Assembly: GCA_026003355.1 (NCBI GenBank)
Contig: BPHC01000001.1
Coordinates: 62,001 to 126,000, forward strand
DNA from: Cyclobacteriaceae bacterium
GTDB lineage: Bacteria > Bacteroidota > Bacteroidia > Cytophagales > Cyclobacteriaceae
Direction: 5' to 3'
DNA length: 64,000 nt
Shown here: piece by piece, positions 18,814 to 27,840 of the stretch
How the letters are laid out: every line of letters begins with the position of its first letter
Position numbering within the stretch: position 1 is the first letter of the stretch
Program-made: the position numbers and the translations under genes
Notes under the pieces: generated by a model
Told to the model about the DNA's origin: nothing
Seen by the model: only the letters and a program-made list of their open reading frames with translations
Databases searched by the model: none

Positions 18814-21306
18814 ATGTTTCCGGTTCTTTCCATACTGCCGCAGTTGCGTCAGGCCCTGTCTGCCACGCCGGCCAAAGGTGTTGTGCTGTTGCAGGCTGCA
18901 CCCGGCGCGGGAAAATCAACCGTATTGCCCTTGCATCTTCTGGACGAACCCTGGCTTAAACAGGGCAAAATCATCATGCTGCAGCCCAGGCGCCTGGCTG
19001 CCCGTGCAGTGGCGCACCGGCTGGCCGAACATTTAGGGGAACAGCCGGGCATGAAGGTGGGCTTCAGAATCCGCCATGAAACCTGCGTGTCGGCCCATAC
19101 CCGTATTGAAGTGGTAACCGAGGGCGTTTTGGCCCGGATGATTCAGGCAGATCCTGCTCTGGAAGGTACCGGACTGTTGATATTCGATGAGTTTCATGAG
19201 CGTAATATCCATGCCGACACGGCCCTTGCCCTTGCACTGCAGGTGCAGCAGGTACTTCGTCCCGACCTGCGGCTGCTGGTCATGTCGGCCACCCTGCCGG
19301 CATCTTCGTTGCTTCGGCCGCTGGGCAACCCGCCGGTTATCGAAACTCCCGTGCGCAATTTTCCGGTGGAGATAATATATGATGCCCGCATGAGCGATGC
19401 ACCCGTGTGGGAGCGTATGGCCTCTGCTGTGGCAGGAGCTTTGCAAAAGCATGAAGGTGACATTCTGGGCTTCCTGCCCGGAGCACGCGAAATAAACCGG
19501 ACAAAAGAACTACTGGAACGAACCCAGCATAGTGTAATGGTTTATCCCTTGTATGGCGACCTGCCCCATGAAGAGCAGCGCCAGGCGCTTTTACCCGATC
19601 GCCACGGCAGACGAAAGGTGGTGTTGGCCACCAATATTGCCGAAACTTCGCTTACCATTGATGGGATACGGGTGGTGATAGACAGCGGCCTGGCCCGGAC
19701 AGCGGTGTTCGATGCCCGCAGCGGACTAACCCGCCTGCAAACCCGCCGCATTACCCACGATGCAGCCGCACAACGGGCCGGTCGGGCCGGGCGCAATGCA
19801 CCAGGTGTTTGCTATAGGCTATGGACACTGGCCACGCACAACCAGCTGCAGCCTGAAAAAAAACCCGAAATAGAAGAAACCGACCTCGCGCCGGTAGTCT
19901 TAACCGCCTTGCGCTGGGGCGCCAGAGATGTTTATGAATTGCCCTGGATTACCCCGCCCCCTGCCGGTGCGGTAAGTCAGGCGCTTGATTTGCTCACCAG
20001 CCTTGAGGCTGTTAATGAAAACGGTCTTACACAGCGCGGCATACAAATGTCCGATATACCGGCTCATCCGCGGCTGGCACACTTGCTCACATTTCCGTTT
20101 GCTTCTCCGCAGCAGGCAGCGCTGGCTGCCGACATTGCAGCCCTGCTGGAAGAGCGCGACATACTTCAAAACAATCTGCAGACCGACTTTACCCTGCGCG
20201 TGGAGACCCTGCGCAAATACCGGCGCGAAAAAAGCAGAACAATGCCCGTTGCTGTTCAGCGCATTATTAAACAGGCAGAACGTTGGCGCAAATGGTTGAA
20301 TGTGGATGAAGACAATGAACATCCTGATGAAAGCGAAACAGGCTACCTGCTGTTGCAGGCTTATCCCGACAGGCTGGCCATGCAGCTTAGTGCAGGTTCT
20401 AACCGGTACCGGCTTCGCACCGGCCGTTTGGTTTTGCTGGATAACCACGACAGGCTTACTGCAAACAAGTGGATTGTGGCTGCCCATGCCGATGCAGGTA
20501 ATACCGAAGGAAGGCTATTTCTTGGCGCAGCGGTTGATGAAGCCCGCCTAAGCAATCTGGCAACGGTGCAGGATACAGTTCGGTGGGATGAAAAAAAGGA
20601 AATGATTACCGTCAGGCGAGAATACCGAATCGGTACACTTTTGCTGAAAACCGAACCCGCTGCCGAAGCCACGCCTGCACAACAAACAGCCGTTTGGCTA
20701 AGTGTGATTAGTGAAAAAGGTATGCCCTGGCTGGGATGGGAAGCGCAACACGACCAATGGTGCAATAGGGTGTTAAGCCTGCGCGCCTGGCGAAAAGATG
20801 AACCCTGGCCCGATGTACATCCAGAAAACCTGTTGAACCGGCTGGAAGAATGGCTGGCTCCGTTTCTGGCCGGCATGAAGCGCAAAGAAGATTTAAAACA
20901 GCTGGCACTTGCCGATGCCCTTAACACGCTTATACCTCCCGAATTGCAACCTCAACTCGAACGACTGGCACCTGAGCGTATAACGGTGCCCAGCGGATCG
21001 CGTATTAAAGTTTTTTACAAACCCGATGCGGGTCTACCCCACATGGAAGTGCGCCTGCAGGAGTGTTTCGGGTTAATGCAAACCCCAACGGTAAATAACG
21101 GACAAACACCGGTGCTGCTCCATTTGCTGTCGCCGGGTTTTAAACCGGTGCAGGTTACGCAGGATTTACCCGGTTTCTGGCGCAATACCTATCCGGTTAT
21201 CCGCCGGGAGCTTATGCGCAGATATCCCAGACACGCCTGGCCTGAAGACCCTGTTCATGCTGAGCCCGTGCGCGGGGCCGTGAAGAAATCAAAAAGCCCG
21301 CAGTAA
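18814..21306 (+). CDS. hrpB: ATP-dependent helicase HrpB
   Basis: DExH RNA helicase HrpB of 830 aa, full length for the family. Motif I is APGAGKST, motif II DEFHERN, motif III MSATLP, motif V ATNIAETSLTIDGI and motif VI HDAAAQRAGRAGRN. The helicase-associated domains follow and the HrpB-specific C-terminal region ends the protein (GFWRNTYPVIRRELMRRYPRHAWPEDP). ATG 18814 opens directly into the family N-terminus (LPQLRQAL). The 237 bp upstream hold no gene I can support. The role in cells is RNA remodelling of unknown target. Confidence 0.94.
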   Translation: MFPVLSILPQLRQALSATPAKGVVLLQAAPGAGKSTVLPLHLLDEPWLKQGKIIMLQPRRLAARAVAHRLAEHLGEQPGMKVGFRIRHETCVSAHTRIEVVTEGVLARMIQADPALEGTGLLIFDEFHERNIHADTALALALQVQQVLRPDLRLLVMSATLPASSLLRPLGNPPVIETPVRNFPVEIIYDARMSDAPVWERMASAVAGALQKHEGDILGFLPGAREINRTKELLERTQHSVMVYPLYGDLPHEEQRQALLPDRHGRRKVVLATNIAETSLTIDGIRVVIDSGLARTAVFDARSGLTRLQTRRITHDAAAQRAGRAGRNAPGVCYRLWTLATHNQLQPEKKPEIEETDLAPVVLTALRWGARDVYELPWITPPPAGAVSQALDLLTSLEAVNENGLTQRGIQMSDIPAHPRLAHLLTFPFASPQQAALAADIAALLEERDILQNNLQTDFTLRVETLRKYRREKSRTMPVAVQRIIKQAERWRKWLNVDEDNEHPDESETGYLLLQAYPDRLAMQLSAGSNRYRLRTGRLVLLDNHDRLTANKWIVAAHADAGNTEGRLFLGAAVDEARLSNLATVQDTVRWDEKKEMITVRREYRIGTLLLKTEPAAEATPAQQTAVWLSVISEKGMPWLGWEAQHDQWCNRVLSLRAWRKDEPWPDVHPENLLNRLEEWLAPFLAGMKRKEDLKQLALADALNTLIPPELQPQLERLAPERITVPSGSRIKVFYKPDAGLPHMEVRLQECFGLMQTPTVNNGQTPVLLHLLSPGFKPVQVTQDLPGFWRNTYPVIRRELMRRYPRHAWPEDPVHAEPVRGAVKKSKSPQ

Positions 21307-21333
21307 GGCATAAACTGGGTGTGCAGGGCTGTT

Positions 21334-23166
21334 TTACTTCAATTCCAGCACCAGCATGTGCATGCCTTCAACTGTTATCGGTTTGCCAAGTTCCAGTGTT
21401 TTGCCGGTAAGCACATCTGTGGCGGTTTGAAAAGCCCCTGTTCGTTCGGCATACTGCCGGGCAAGTATGGTTTTGGCTTGTCCGCTGGTGTTCATTATGC
21501 ACATTACCGTGGCCGTGTCGTCATAGCGAAAATACACGTATAGTCCGTCCTGCGGAAGATAGTGCATGAGCTTTCCTGTGGTAAGGGCAGAACTTTTTTT
21601 ACGGTAGTTGGCCAGTGTTTTTATGAGTGTAAATACTTCCTGCTCAGCCGGTGTTCGTCCTTCGGGTACAAACTTGTTTACCTTATCATCGGGCCAGCCT
21701 CCGGGGAAGTCCAGCCGTACCCAGCCATCGGGATTGGCAAAGCCTTTCATAAGAATCTCGCTGCCATAATACATCTGGGGTATGCCCCGCCAGGTGAGCA
21801 ACCAGGTAAAAGCTACTTTAATCTTGTTTAAATCTTCGCCCACCACCGAATAAAATCTGCTCAGATCGTGATTATCGAGAAAGATGACCAGTTTAAGCGG
21901 GTTTTCGTAAACAAAATCGTTGCTGGCTGTTTGGTACAACCTGTTAACGCCTTCTGTCCAACCGAATTTTTCATTTAATGCGGGTTGTATTCCGTAAAAC
22001 AGACTTTGAAAGTCGGTGGTACCGGGCAGGTTGCTTTTAAAGGGTGTCTGCAGGTGGTTGCGCACAAAATATGCCTGATTAAGCACGCCATGAACCCATG
22101 TTTCACCAAAGATTGACAGGTTGGGGTATTCATCAAGCAGGGCTGCATTGCAGCGGTTCATAAACTCCAGGTCGTTATAAAAATAGGTGTCGATCCGGAA
22201 GCCGTCAACTCCAAACTCTTCAACCGAGTACACGGCATGTTGAATAAGGAAGTTGGCAACAAAGGGGTTACGTTGGTTAAGGTCGGGCATAAAGGGTGTA
22301 AACCAGCCGTCTGACATACGTGTACGGTCGGAGGGAGCAGCATAGGGGTCGAATAACGACTGGTCTTTGTAGGTGGTGTTGGTATAGGCGGGCCATTCGT
22401 GCAGCCAGTCGTGCATGGGTTTATCCTGAACGGTAAAATGAAACAGTCCCACGTGGTTATACACGGCATCCTGAACAAGCTTCATGCCGCGTCGGTGCAG
22501 TTCATAGGCCAGCTTCTTGTAAAGGTCTTCGTTGCCGAGCCGTGGTTCAATGCGGTAGTGGTTGGTTATGGCATAGCCGTGTTCGGTGCGGTTGGGCATA
22601 TTATTCTCGAAAACCGGCGTTAGCCACAGGGCTGTAACGCCCAGGTCGTGCAGGTAGTCAAGGTGGTTGATGATGCCCTGCAGGTCGCCCCCGTGGCGCA
22701 GAAAGATAGAGTCGCGGTTCAGGCTCTGGTCGCGCATGCCCGGTATGCGGTCGTTTTCTGCATCGCCATTGCTAAAGCGGTCGGGCATGATGAGGTACAC
22801 CAGGTCGGAACTGGTAATGCCCTTTGCAAAGGCAGTGCCGTTGCCGGGCCTTCGGGGCTTAAGCGTATATTCTATGGCACGGTTGCCGATGGTAATTTTA
22901 AACGTTCCGGGTTGCGCTTTGGGCGAAAGGAGGAGGTCAATAAACAGGTAATTTGGATTTTCTGCGTAATGAACCTGCGACACTTTTATACCGGCATACT
23001 GTACAGATACCGGGGGTTTATTTTTGGCAATGCCAGGTTCGTGCAACATAATTTGAAGAAAGTTGCTTTTCATGCCGGCCCACCAATGCGGCGGGTATAC
23101 TTCAGGCTGTGCAAAGGTTATGCCGGTGATGAGAAAAAAGGCAAATGACAGGAGCTGCTGTTTCAT
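21334..23166 (-). CDS. Secreted GH13 alpha-amylase / cyclomaltodextrinase-like
   Basis: Exported starch- or maltodextrin-degrading enzyme of 610 aa. Residues 1-19 are a signal peptide ending TFAQ. Residues 23 to about 110 form the N-terminal Ig-like domain of bacteroidal neopullulanases (VYPPHWWAGM). The (beta/alpha)8 GH13 domain carries the nucleophile Asp326 (DGFRID), acid/base Glu355 (FGETW) and stabiliser Asp434 (FLDNHD). A C-terminal beta domain ends the protein. It resembles SusA-type periplasmic neopullulanases; no susC/susD pair is nearby. It is convergent with hrpB. Confidence 0.92.
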   Translation of the reverse strand: MKQQLLSFAFFLITGITFAQPEVYPPHWWAGMKSNFLQIMLHEPGIAKNKPPVSVQYAGIKVSQVHYAENPNYLFIDLLLSPKAQPGTFKITIGNRAIEYTLKPRRPGNGTAFAKGITSSDLVYLIMPDRFSNGDAENDRIPGMRDQSLNRDSIFLRHGGDLQGIINHLDYLHDLGVTALWLTPVFENNMPNRTEHGYAITNHYRIEPRLGNEDLYKKLAYELHRRGMKLVQDAVYNHVGLFHFTVQDKPMHDWLHEWPAYTNTTYKDQSLFDPYAAPSDRTRMSDGWFTPFMPDLNQRNPFVANFLIQHAVYSVEEFGVDGFRIDTYFYNDLEFMNRCNAALLDEYPNLSIFGETWVHGVLNQAYFVRNHLQTPFKSNLPGTTDFQSLFYGIQPALNEKFGWTEGVNRLYQTASNDFVYENPLKLVIFLDNHDLSRFYSVVGEDLNKIKVAFTWLLTWRGIPQMYYGSEILMKGFANPDGWVRLDFPGGWPDDKVNKFVPEGRTPAEQEVFTLIKTLANYRKKSSALTTGKLMHYLPQDGLYVYFRYDDTATVMCIMNTSGQAKTILARQYAERTGAFQTATDVLTGKTLELGKPITVEGMHMLVLELK

Positions 23167-23367
23167 TTTTTAGCGTTTAAACGGCTTAAAGATACGCATT
23201 GATTTGAACCATTTGCCGGTTCAGGCAATACGGTTTAACCTGGTTTATGCGCAGGTAAGCCGGGCAGGTTGGTGCGGTAATTTTCACCCGCAGGCGGGCA
23301 CACGTGCCGGGTTTGTTTTTTACAAAGGATTTTTGTTGTATATTCAGCACATAAAAACCCTACGGCT

Positions 23368-23781
23368 ATGCAGTTTCATCCCAACGAGCTCTTTCTGGTA
23401 TGTAATCCGCAAAGCACCCTGGGTAAACAGACCAAGGCCATTGCCCGCGACATTTGTAATCACATTAATGAGGTAGATGTGCTTACCGAAAAGCTGTCGC
23501 CAACCTACTGGAAGGAAATCATCAACCTGCTTAAAGTACAGCCACAGGATTTGCTCGATAAGTCGCATCCTGATTACAGAAAGAAAGTGGGAGACAACAC
23601 CTACACCATGGATGGCTGGCTGGAGGTGCTGGTAAACAACGGTTACCTGATTAAGGCTCCAATAGCCATTTACCGGGGGATGGCGGTTTTTTGCGAAACG
23701 CCCACCGATATTTTTAAACTTCGCCCGGCACGCGAAGAGAAGGCTATGCCGCATCTGAAGAGCTATAAGGAGAGGGATTGA
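23368..23781 (+). CDS. ArsC/Spx-like thioredoxin-fold protein lacking the catalytic Cys
   Basis: Protein of 137 aa with the ArsC/Spx architecture: beta-strand and first turn FLVCNPQSTLGKQTKAIA, a helical middle (LLDKSHPDYRK), and a C-terminal API-x-YRGMAVFCETPTDIFKL segment equivalent to the RPI-G-P loop of arsenate reductases. In true ArsC the sequence after NP is RCSKSR; here it is QSTLGK, so the active-site Cys position is Ser. A Cys does occur four residues earlier (VCNP). I infer a non-arsenate role or altered chemistry. No ars operon genes are adjacent. Confidence 0.7.
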   Translation: MQFHPNELFLVCNPQSTLGKQTKAIARDICNHINEVDVLTEKLSPTYWKEIINLLKVQPQDLLDKSHPDYRKKVGDNTYTMDGWLEVLVNNGYLIKAPIAIYRGMAVFCETPTDIFKLRPAREEKAMPHLKSYKERD

Positions 23782-23872
23782 GAATAAGTGAAATCCAAGT
23801 TTAACCAATACGTGCAACACAAACGGTTAAAAGAAAGCGGGATTTCCCCCTCTTAGTCCACGCTAAGTTTTT

Positions 23873-24200
23873 TCATTGCGTGGTTTTCGAACCGTCTATT
23901 CTCTCAAGCAATTCCGTTCTTACTAACTCAAAGGCAGTTATCTGGTCGTGTTTTTCTGTTGGTAGAATGAGAGCTGTTATGTCACATGTAAATTCATCGT
24001 CCTGTATCTTGGCTTTCACGTTTTGCAGATAGGCCTTGTTCGTTAGTGGTGTATCTACGACAAAATTCATATATTTACGTTAACAACGTACCAGGGTTTC
24101 TTTATCTGTTCCGGGCACTTGCACCCGTGTCTTGTACAGATCGTATAAATCACGGCCTTTTATTGTTGGTATAGGGCCCTCAGGTTGTTTGCCCAATCTT
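23873..24200 (-). pseudogene. AbiEii-type nucleotidyltransferase toxin remnant (C-terminus)
   Basis: In one frame downstream of mnmE the sequence reads KGRDLYDLYKTR, then after about 14 residues a TAA stop, then RKYMNFVVDTPLTNKAYLQN, QDDEFTCDITALILP and AFELVRTELLERI. This order (RD-YDLY motif, then F-DI-LL, then a final helix) is that of the C-terminal half of AbiEii/AbiGii toxins, the nucleotidyltransferases of type IV toxin-antitoxin systems. The N-terminal catalytic domain and the AbiEi antitoxin are missing, and the nonsense codon lies just before the ATG of the last 65 codons. The last 65 codons alone could be translated but are unlikely to be functional. Confidence 0.6.
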
Positions 24201-24229
24201 CTGCGTTTTTATATCGGGTCAGAAAACAA

Positions 24230-25600
24230 CTACTTCCCGATACAAAACCTTGAAAAAATGGAATCGAGCAGATGTTCGGTGGTAATGGTGCCGGTTATTT
24301 CGCCCAGGTGGTGCAGCGCCTGGCGGATATCCTGTGCCAGCAGGTCGCCGCTTATATTTTTTGCCAGGCCGTTTAATACGCGCTGAAGGGCTGCCCTGGT
24401 TTCGAGTAAACTTTGGTAGTGGCGTGCGTTGGTAACAATTACGTCTCCGCTTCTTACTTCCGGAATTTGGAAGTGCTCCAGAATTCGGTTTTTCAGTTCA
24501 TCAAGATTTGTTTTTTGCGAAGCCGATATAAACACCATGGGAAAGCCTTTCCATTTCTCCAGCTCATCCGGCCGGAGTTTATCGGTTTTATTGCCGACCA
24601 GAATGTAGGGAATGTTCAGCGCTTTAAGCTCCTGCTCCTGTTCGTGCACTTCGGGTGGGGTAGCCTGGGTGAGGTCAATAAGATACAGGATAAGCGAGGC
24701 GCGTTTCATATACTGGCGGGTTCGCTCCACGCCCTGGGCCTCAATGGCATCGGTAGTAGGCCGCAGTCCGGCGGTATCAATAAACCTGAACAGCAGTCCG
24801 CCCAGCGTAATTTCATCTTCAATGGTATCGCGTGTGGTGCCCGGTATGTCCGATACGATGGCGCGATCCTCGTTAAGCAGTGCGTTCAGCAGGGTGCTTT
24901 TTCCGGCATTGGGCTTTCCGGCAATTACGGTTGGCACACCGTTTTTAATGACATTGCCAGCGGCAAAGGTAGAAGCGAGCATGTTGATAAACGGTATGAT
25001 CTGCTCAACCAGTTTTTTAAGTTCATCGCGTTTGGCAAATTCCACGTCCTCCTCGCCAAAATCCAGCTCCAGTTCAACGAGCGAAGCAAATTCAATAAGC
25101 TGTTCGCGCAGCCGGGCAAGTTCTGCCGGATAGCCGCTGCGCATCTGGTTAATGGCTGCCTGGCGGGCCATTTCCGTTTCGGCATGAATCACATCGGCCA
25201 CAGCCTCGGCCTGGGCCAGGTCAATTCGCCCATTCAGGAATGCCCGCCTGGTAAACTCTCCGGGCCGGGCCATTCGTGCACCATGACGGATAAATAGGTT
25301 AACAATTTCGCGCACCACCACCGGTGATCCGTGGCAGGAAATTTCTACCAGGTCTTCGCGGGTGTAGGATTTGGGTTTACGAAATACGGTAATGACCACT
25401 TCATCAATAATTCTTTCACCATCTTTCAGGATGCCGAGGCGGGCACGGTGCGATGGCGTGCGGGTAAGGTCGTGCGAAAAAAAATCCGATACGAGGCTAA
25501 TGGCCCTGTCGCCCGAAAGCCTGATAACGGCCAGTGCGGAGGTGCCCGGAGGTGTTGCCGGGGCAATGATGGTGTCGGTATGGTCAGGCAGGTTTGCCAT
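24230..25600 (-). CDS. mnmE: tRNA-U34 modification GTPase MnmE
   Basis: GTPase that, with MnmG, installs the 5-carboxymethylaminomethyl group on U34 of certain tRNAs. The protein of 456 aa has the N-terminal folate-binding domain (IIAPATPPGTSALAVIRLSG), a helical domain, and an inserted G domain with G1 GKPNAGKST, G2 GTTRDTIEDE, G3 DTAGLR and G4 NKTDK. It ends with the conserved FCIGK, which holds the catalytic Cys. ATG 25600 is the standard start. It follows the metal permease gene on the same strand after 59 bp. Confidence 0.97.
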   Translation of the reverse strand: MANLPDHTDTIIAPATPPGTSALAVIRLSGDRAISLVSDFFSHDLTRTPSHRARLGILKDGERIIDEVVITVFRKPKSYTREDLVEISCHGSPVVVREIVNLFIRHGARMARPGEFTRRAFLNGRIDLAQAEAVADVIHAETEMARQAAINQMRSGYPAELARLREQLIEFASLVELELDFGEEDVEFAKRDELKKLVEQIIPFINMLASTFAAGNVIKNGVPTVIAGKPNAGKSTLLNALLNEDRAIVSDIPGTTRDTIEDEITLGGLLFRFIDTAGLRPTTDAIEAQGVERTRQYMKRASLILYLIDLTQATPPEVHEQEQELKALNIPYILVGNKTDKLRPDELEKWKGFPMVFISASQKTNLDELKNRILEHFQIPEVRSGDVIVTNARHYQSLLETRAALQRVLNGLAKNISGDLLAQDIRQALHHLGEITGTITTEHLLDSIFSRFCIGK

Positions 25601-25659
25601 GGGGCAAAGGTAGGATGAATTTAAGGCAGATGCTTACGTTGCCGGCTTTTATGCTGGCA

Positions 25660-26547
25660 TTAATGAATAACAGGTTTGCGCTTTTTGCGGAAAAGTAAAC
25701 CGTGCTGCGGGCTGAAAATAAATGCCAGCATAAAAAGCAGCCCGTTGGCCGTGGCTATGGAGCCGGCAATGGAGGTATCGAGGGTCGCTGCCATGGCATA
25801 GCCGGCGGCCACAGCAACGGCACCGGCCAGGCAGGCCAGCACCAGCAGCATCCTGAAGTTGTCGGTAAGCATATAGGCCGTGGCGGCCGGAGCAATGAGC
25901 AGTGCCACCACCAGTATAGCGCCCACCAGTTCGAACGACACCACGGTTGTTACCGATACGCTTCCCATAAGCAGGTAGTGGTAAAAGGGCACCGATACAC
26001 CTATTGCCGAAGCATAGGCGGGGTCGAAGGTGGTGAGCAGCAGCGGGCGGCGGGCCACGATAATCAGCGCAAGCAGCAGCAGGCATAGCACGGCTGTAAC
26101 CCACAGGGCGCGGGGCCCCATAACGGTTCCGGAAGGTGTTATCCACACGTCCAGTGGCACGTAGGCCAGCTCGCCATACAACACGCAGTCCTGGTCAAGG
26201 TCAACCTGGCCGGCCAGCATCGAGAGGAGAATGATGCCGGTAGCAAACAAAAAGGTAAAAGTAAGTCCTATGCTGGCATCGTTTTGCAGGCGTGCTTTTT
26301 TTTGTAACATTTCGATGCTGAAAGTGGTAAAGAGGCCAATGGCGGCAGCCCCGGCTATCATAAAGGGCGAGCTGCGCGAGCCGCTCAGCAGGAATGCAAT
26401 AACTATTCCGGGCAAAACGGCATGGGCAATGGCGTCACCGGCCAGCGCCATTCTGCGCAGCATGAGCAAACTGCCTGTAAGGGCACAGCAAATGGCTATG
26501 AGTGTGCCTGTGATAAGTATGGTGATATCTTCGTAGCCAATGGGCAT
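25660..26547 (-). CDS. Metal ABC transporter permease (MntB/ZnuB family)
   Basis: Integral membrane permease of the ABC-3 family (295 aa, about eight membrane segments) for Mn2+, Zn2+ or Fe2+. Family markers are GSLLMLRRMALAGDAIAHAVLPGI near the N-terminus, FTFLFATGIIL, and SFELVGAILVVALLIAPAATAY. It is the last gene of the metal operon, 6 bp after the fused permease, so the importer is probably a heterodimer of the two permeases with the ATPase encoded upstream. The metal specificity cannot be read from the permease. Confidence 0.92.
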   Translation of the reverse strand: MPIGYEDITILITGTLIAICCALTGSLLMLRRMALAGDAIAHAVLPGIVIAFLLSGSRSSPFMIAGAAAIGLFTTFSIEMLQKKARLQNDASIGLTFTFLFATGIILLSMLAGQVDLDQDCVLYGELAYVPLDVWITPSGTVMGPRALWVTAVLCLLLLALIIVARRPLLLTTFDPAYASAIGVSVPFYHYLLMGSVSVTTVVSFELVGAILVVALLIAPAATAYMLTDNFRMLLVLACLAGAVAVAAGYAMAATLDTSIAGSIATANGLLFMLAFIFSPQHGLLFRKKRKPVIH

Positions 26548-26553
26548 AATCGT

Positions 26554-27840
26554 TTACGTTTTCCGGTAAGGTATTTGCGACTGGTGCGGGTCGGTGGAGG
26601 GGTAGCCCAGCTGCCGTTCCAGCTCTTTTTCCAGTTCGGGTGTAAGCAGGTGTTCTATGGTTTCTGCGTCATCGTGAACATGGTCGGGAGCTATGTTCAT
26701 GTAGGTGGTAAGGTATAATTCCCACAGGCGGTGAATTTTTACGATGCGCTGGGCCCGCAGGTAGCCGGCTTCTGTTAGCTTCCAGTGGTTGTTGTTTCGT
26801 TCCACATAACCCTGCTTTAGCAACTGCCTGAGCAATTTTTGCGGCCTTGCGGACTTAAGGTTGCGCATGATTTCTTGAGCCGTTCGTTCATGCAGGAAAT
26901 CTTCATTCTTTTCACCCAGCTTGTAGAGGGTTTTCAGCAGGTTTTCCTGGGCGATGGTTTGCTGCAGGCGGCGCTGACGAAGAGAGCGGCTGAGCATGCC
27001 TTTTTCGGGTGCCACAAGTAACGATACAAAGGCAATAACCGAAGCTACGACCACAATCCAGGGCCCCGTGGGCATGGCGGGTGCAGCATACGAAATGAGG
27101 GCACCGCAAAGGCCGCTTATCATACCAAAAGCTGAAGAAAGCCATAACATGGTTTTAACCGAATTGCACCAGTACCGCGCAGCGGCAGCCGGGGTTATGA
27201 GTATAGCCGCCATGAGCACTACGCCTACGGCCTGTATGCCAATAACCACGGCCAGTACAATCAGGGTGGTTTGAATAAACTGAATAAACTTTACGTTGAA
27301 ACCCAGCGCATGTGCAAAATGCCTGTCGAATGCCAGTAGTGTAAACGATCGGAAAAAAACAATAACCAGGGCCATGATCAGCACCGATGTGGTTCCGAAC
27401 ACCAGCAGATCCTGCCGGTTAATGGCAGCGGCACGGCCAAACAAATACTGGTCCAGCCCGCTTTGTGCGGCGTTGCCGGTTTTCTGTATGGCGGTGAGCA
27501 GTACAATGCCGGCACCAAACATTACCGAAAGCACCAGGCCGATGGCCGTATCTTCTTTGATGTGCGAATTATGCACAATGAAGTCGATTAAATAAACCGA
27601 GAGCGCACCGGTAAGGAAGGCGCCTGCCAGAATCCACAACGGTTCTTTTGTACCCGCCAGTATAAAGCCAAGGCATACTCCCGGAAGTACGGCATGAGCA
27701 ATGGCATCGCCTACAAGCGATTTTTTGCTCAGCAGGGCAAAAGTGCCCATAAGGGCCGAGCTTCCGGTTAACAGCATGGCTCCCAGTGCAACATACTGCA
27801 CGTTGGGGTCGGAAAGCAGAAAAAAATACGAGGCACTCAT
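26554..27840 (-). CDS. Metal ABC permease fused to DtxR-type regulator domain
   Basis: The first 290 or so residues form an ABC-3 permease (SLVGDAIAHAVLPGV, FGAGIVLLTAI, GVVLMAAILITPAAAARYW). From about residue 295 a cytosolic DtxR/MntR-like module follows: a winged-helix part (QEIMRNLKSARPQKLLRQLL, then KLTEAGYLRAQRIV) and the metal-binding dimerisation part (HRLWELYL, DHVHDDAETIEHLLTPELE, GYPSTDPHQSQIP). Most of the metal-ligand His/Glu of the family are kept. The module could sense cytosolic metal and gate transport, or bind DNA from the membrane; both ideas are inference. Length is 428 aa versus about 290 for ordinary permeases. It overlaps the ATPase gene by 4 bp. Confidence 0.9.
   Translation of the reverse strand: MSASYFFLLSDPNVQYVALGAMLLTGSSALMGTFALLSKKSLVGDAIAHAVLPGVCLGFILAGTKEPLWILAGAFLTGALSVYLIDFIVHNSHIKEDTAIGLVLSVMFGAGIVLLTAIQKTGNAAQSGLDQYLFGRAAAINRQDLLVFGTTSVLIMALVIVFFRSFTLLAFDRHFAHALGFNVKFIQFIQTTLIVLAVVIGIQAVGVVLMAAILITPAAAARYWCNSVKTMLWLSSAFGMISGLCGALISYAAPAMPTGPWIVVVASVIAFVSLLVAPEKGMLSRSLRQRRLQQTIAQENLLKTLYKLGEKNEDFLHERTAQEIMRNLKSARPQKLLRQLLKQGYVERNNNHWKLTEAGYLRAQRIVKIHRLWELYLTTYMNIAPDHVHDDAETIEHLLTPELEKELERQLGYPSTDPHQSQIPYRKT

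Noticed and set aside
21295-21342. Terminator between hrpB and the amylase gene
   Set aside because: AGCCCGCA / TGCAGGGCT can pair only imperfectly with a long loop and overlaps the hrpB end; too weak to call.
23857-23884. CCACGC ... GCGTGG inverted repeat at the end of the AbiEii remnant
   Set aside because: Six-base arms with a long loop; no T tract and no second copy, so neither terminator nor attachment site is supported.
24413-25297. Long plus-strand frame opposite mnmE
   Set aside because: Antisense shadow; mnmE motifs are complete on the other strand.
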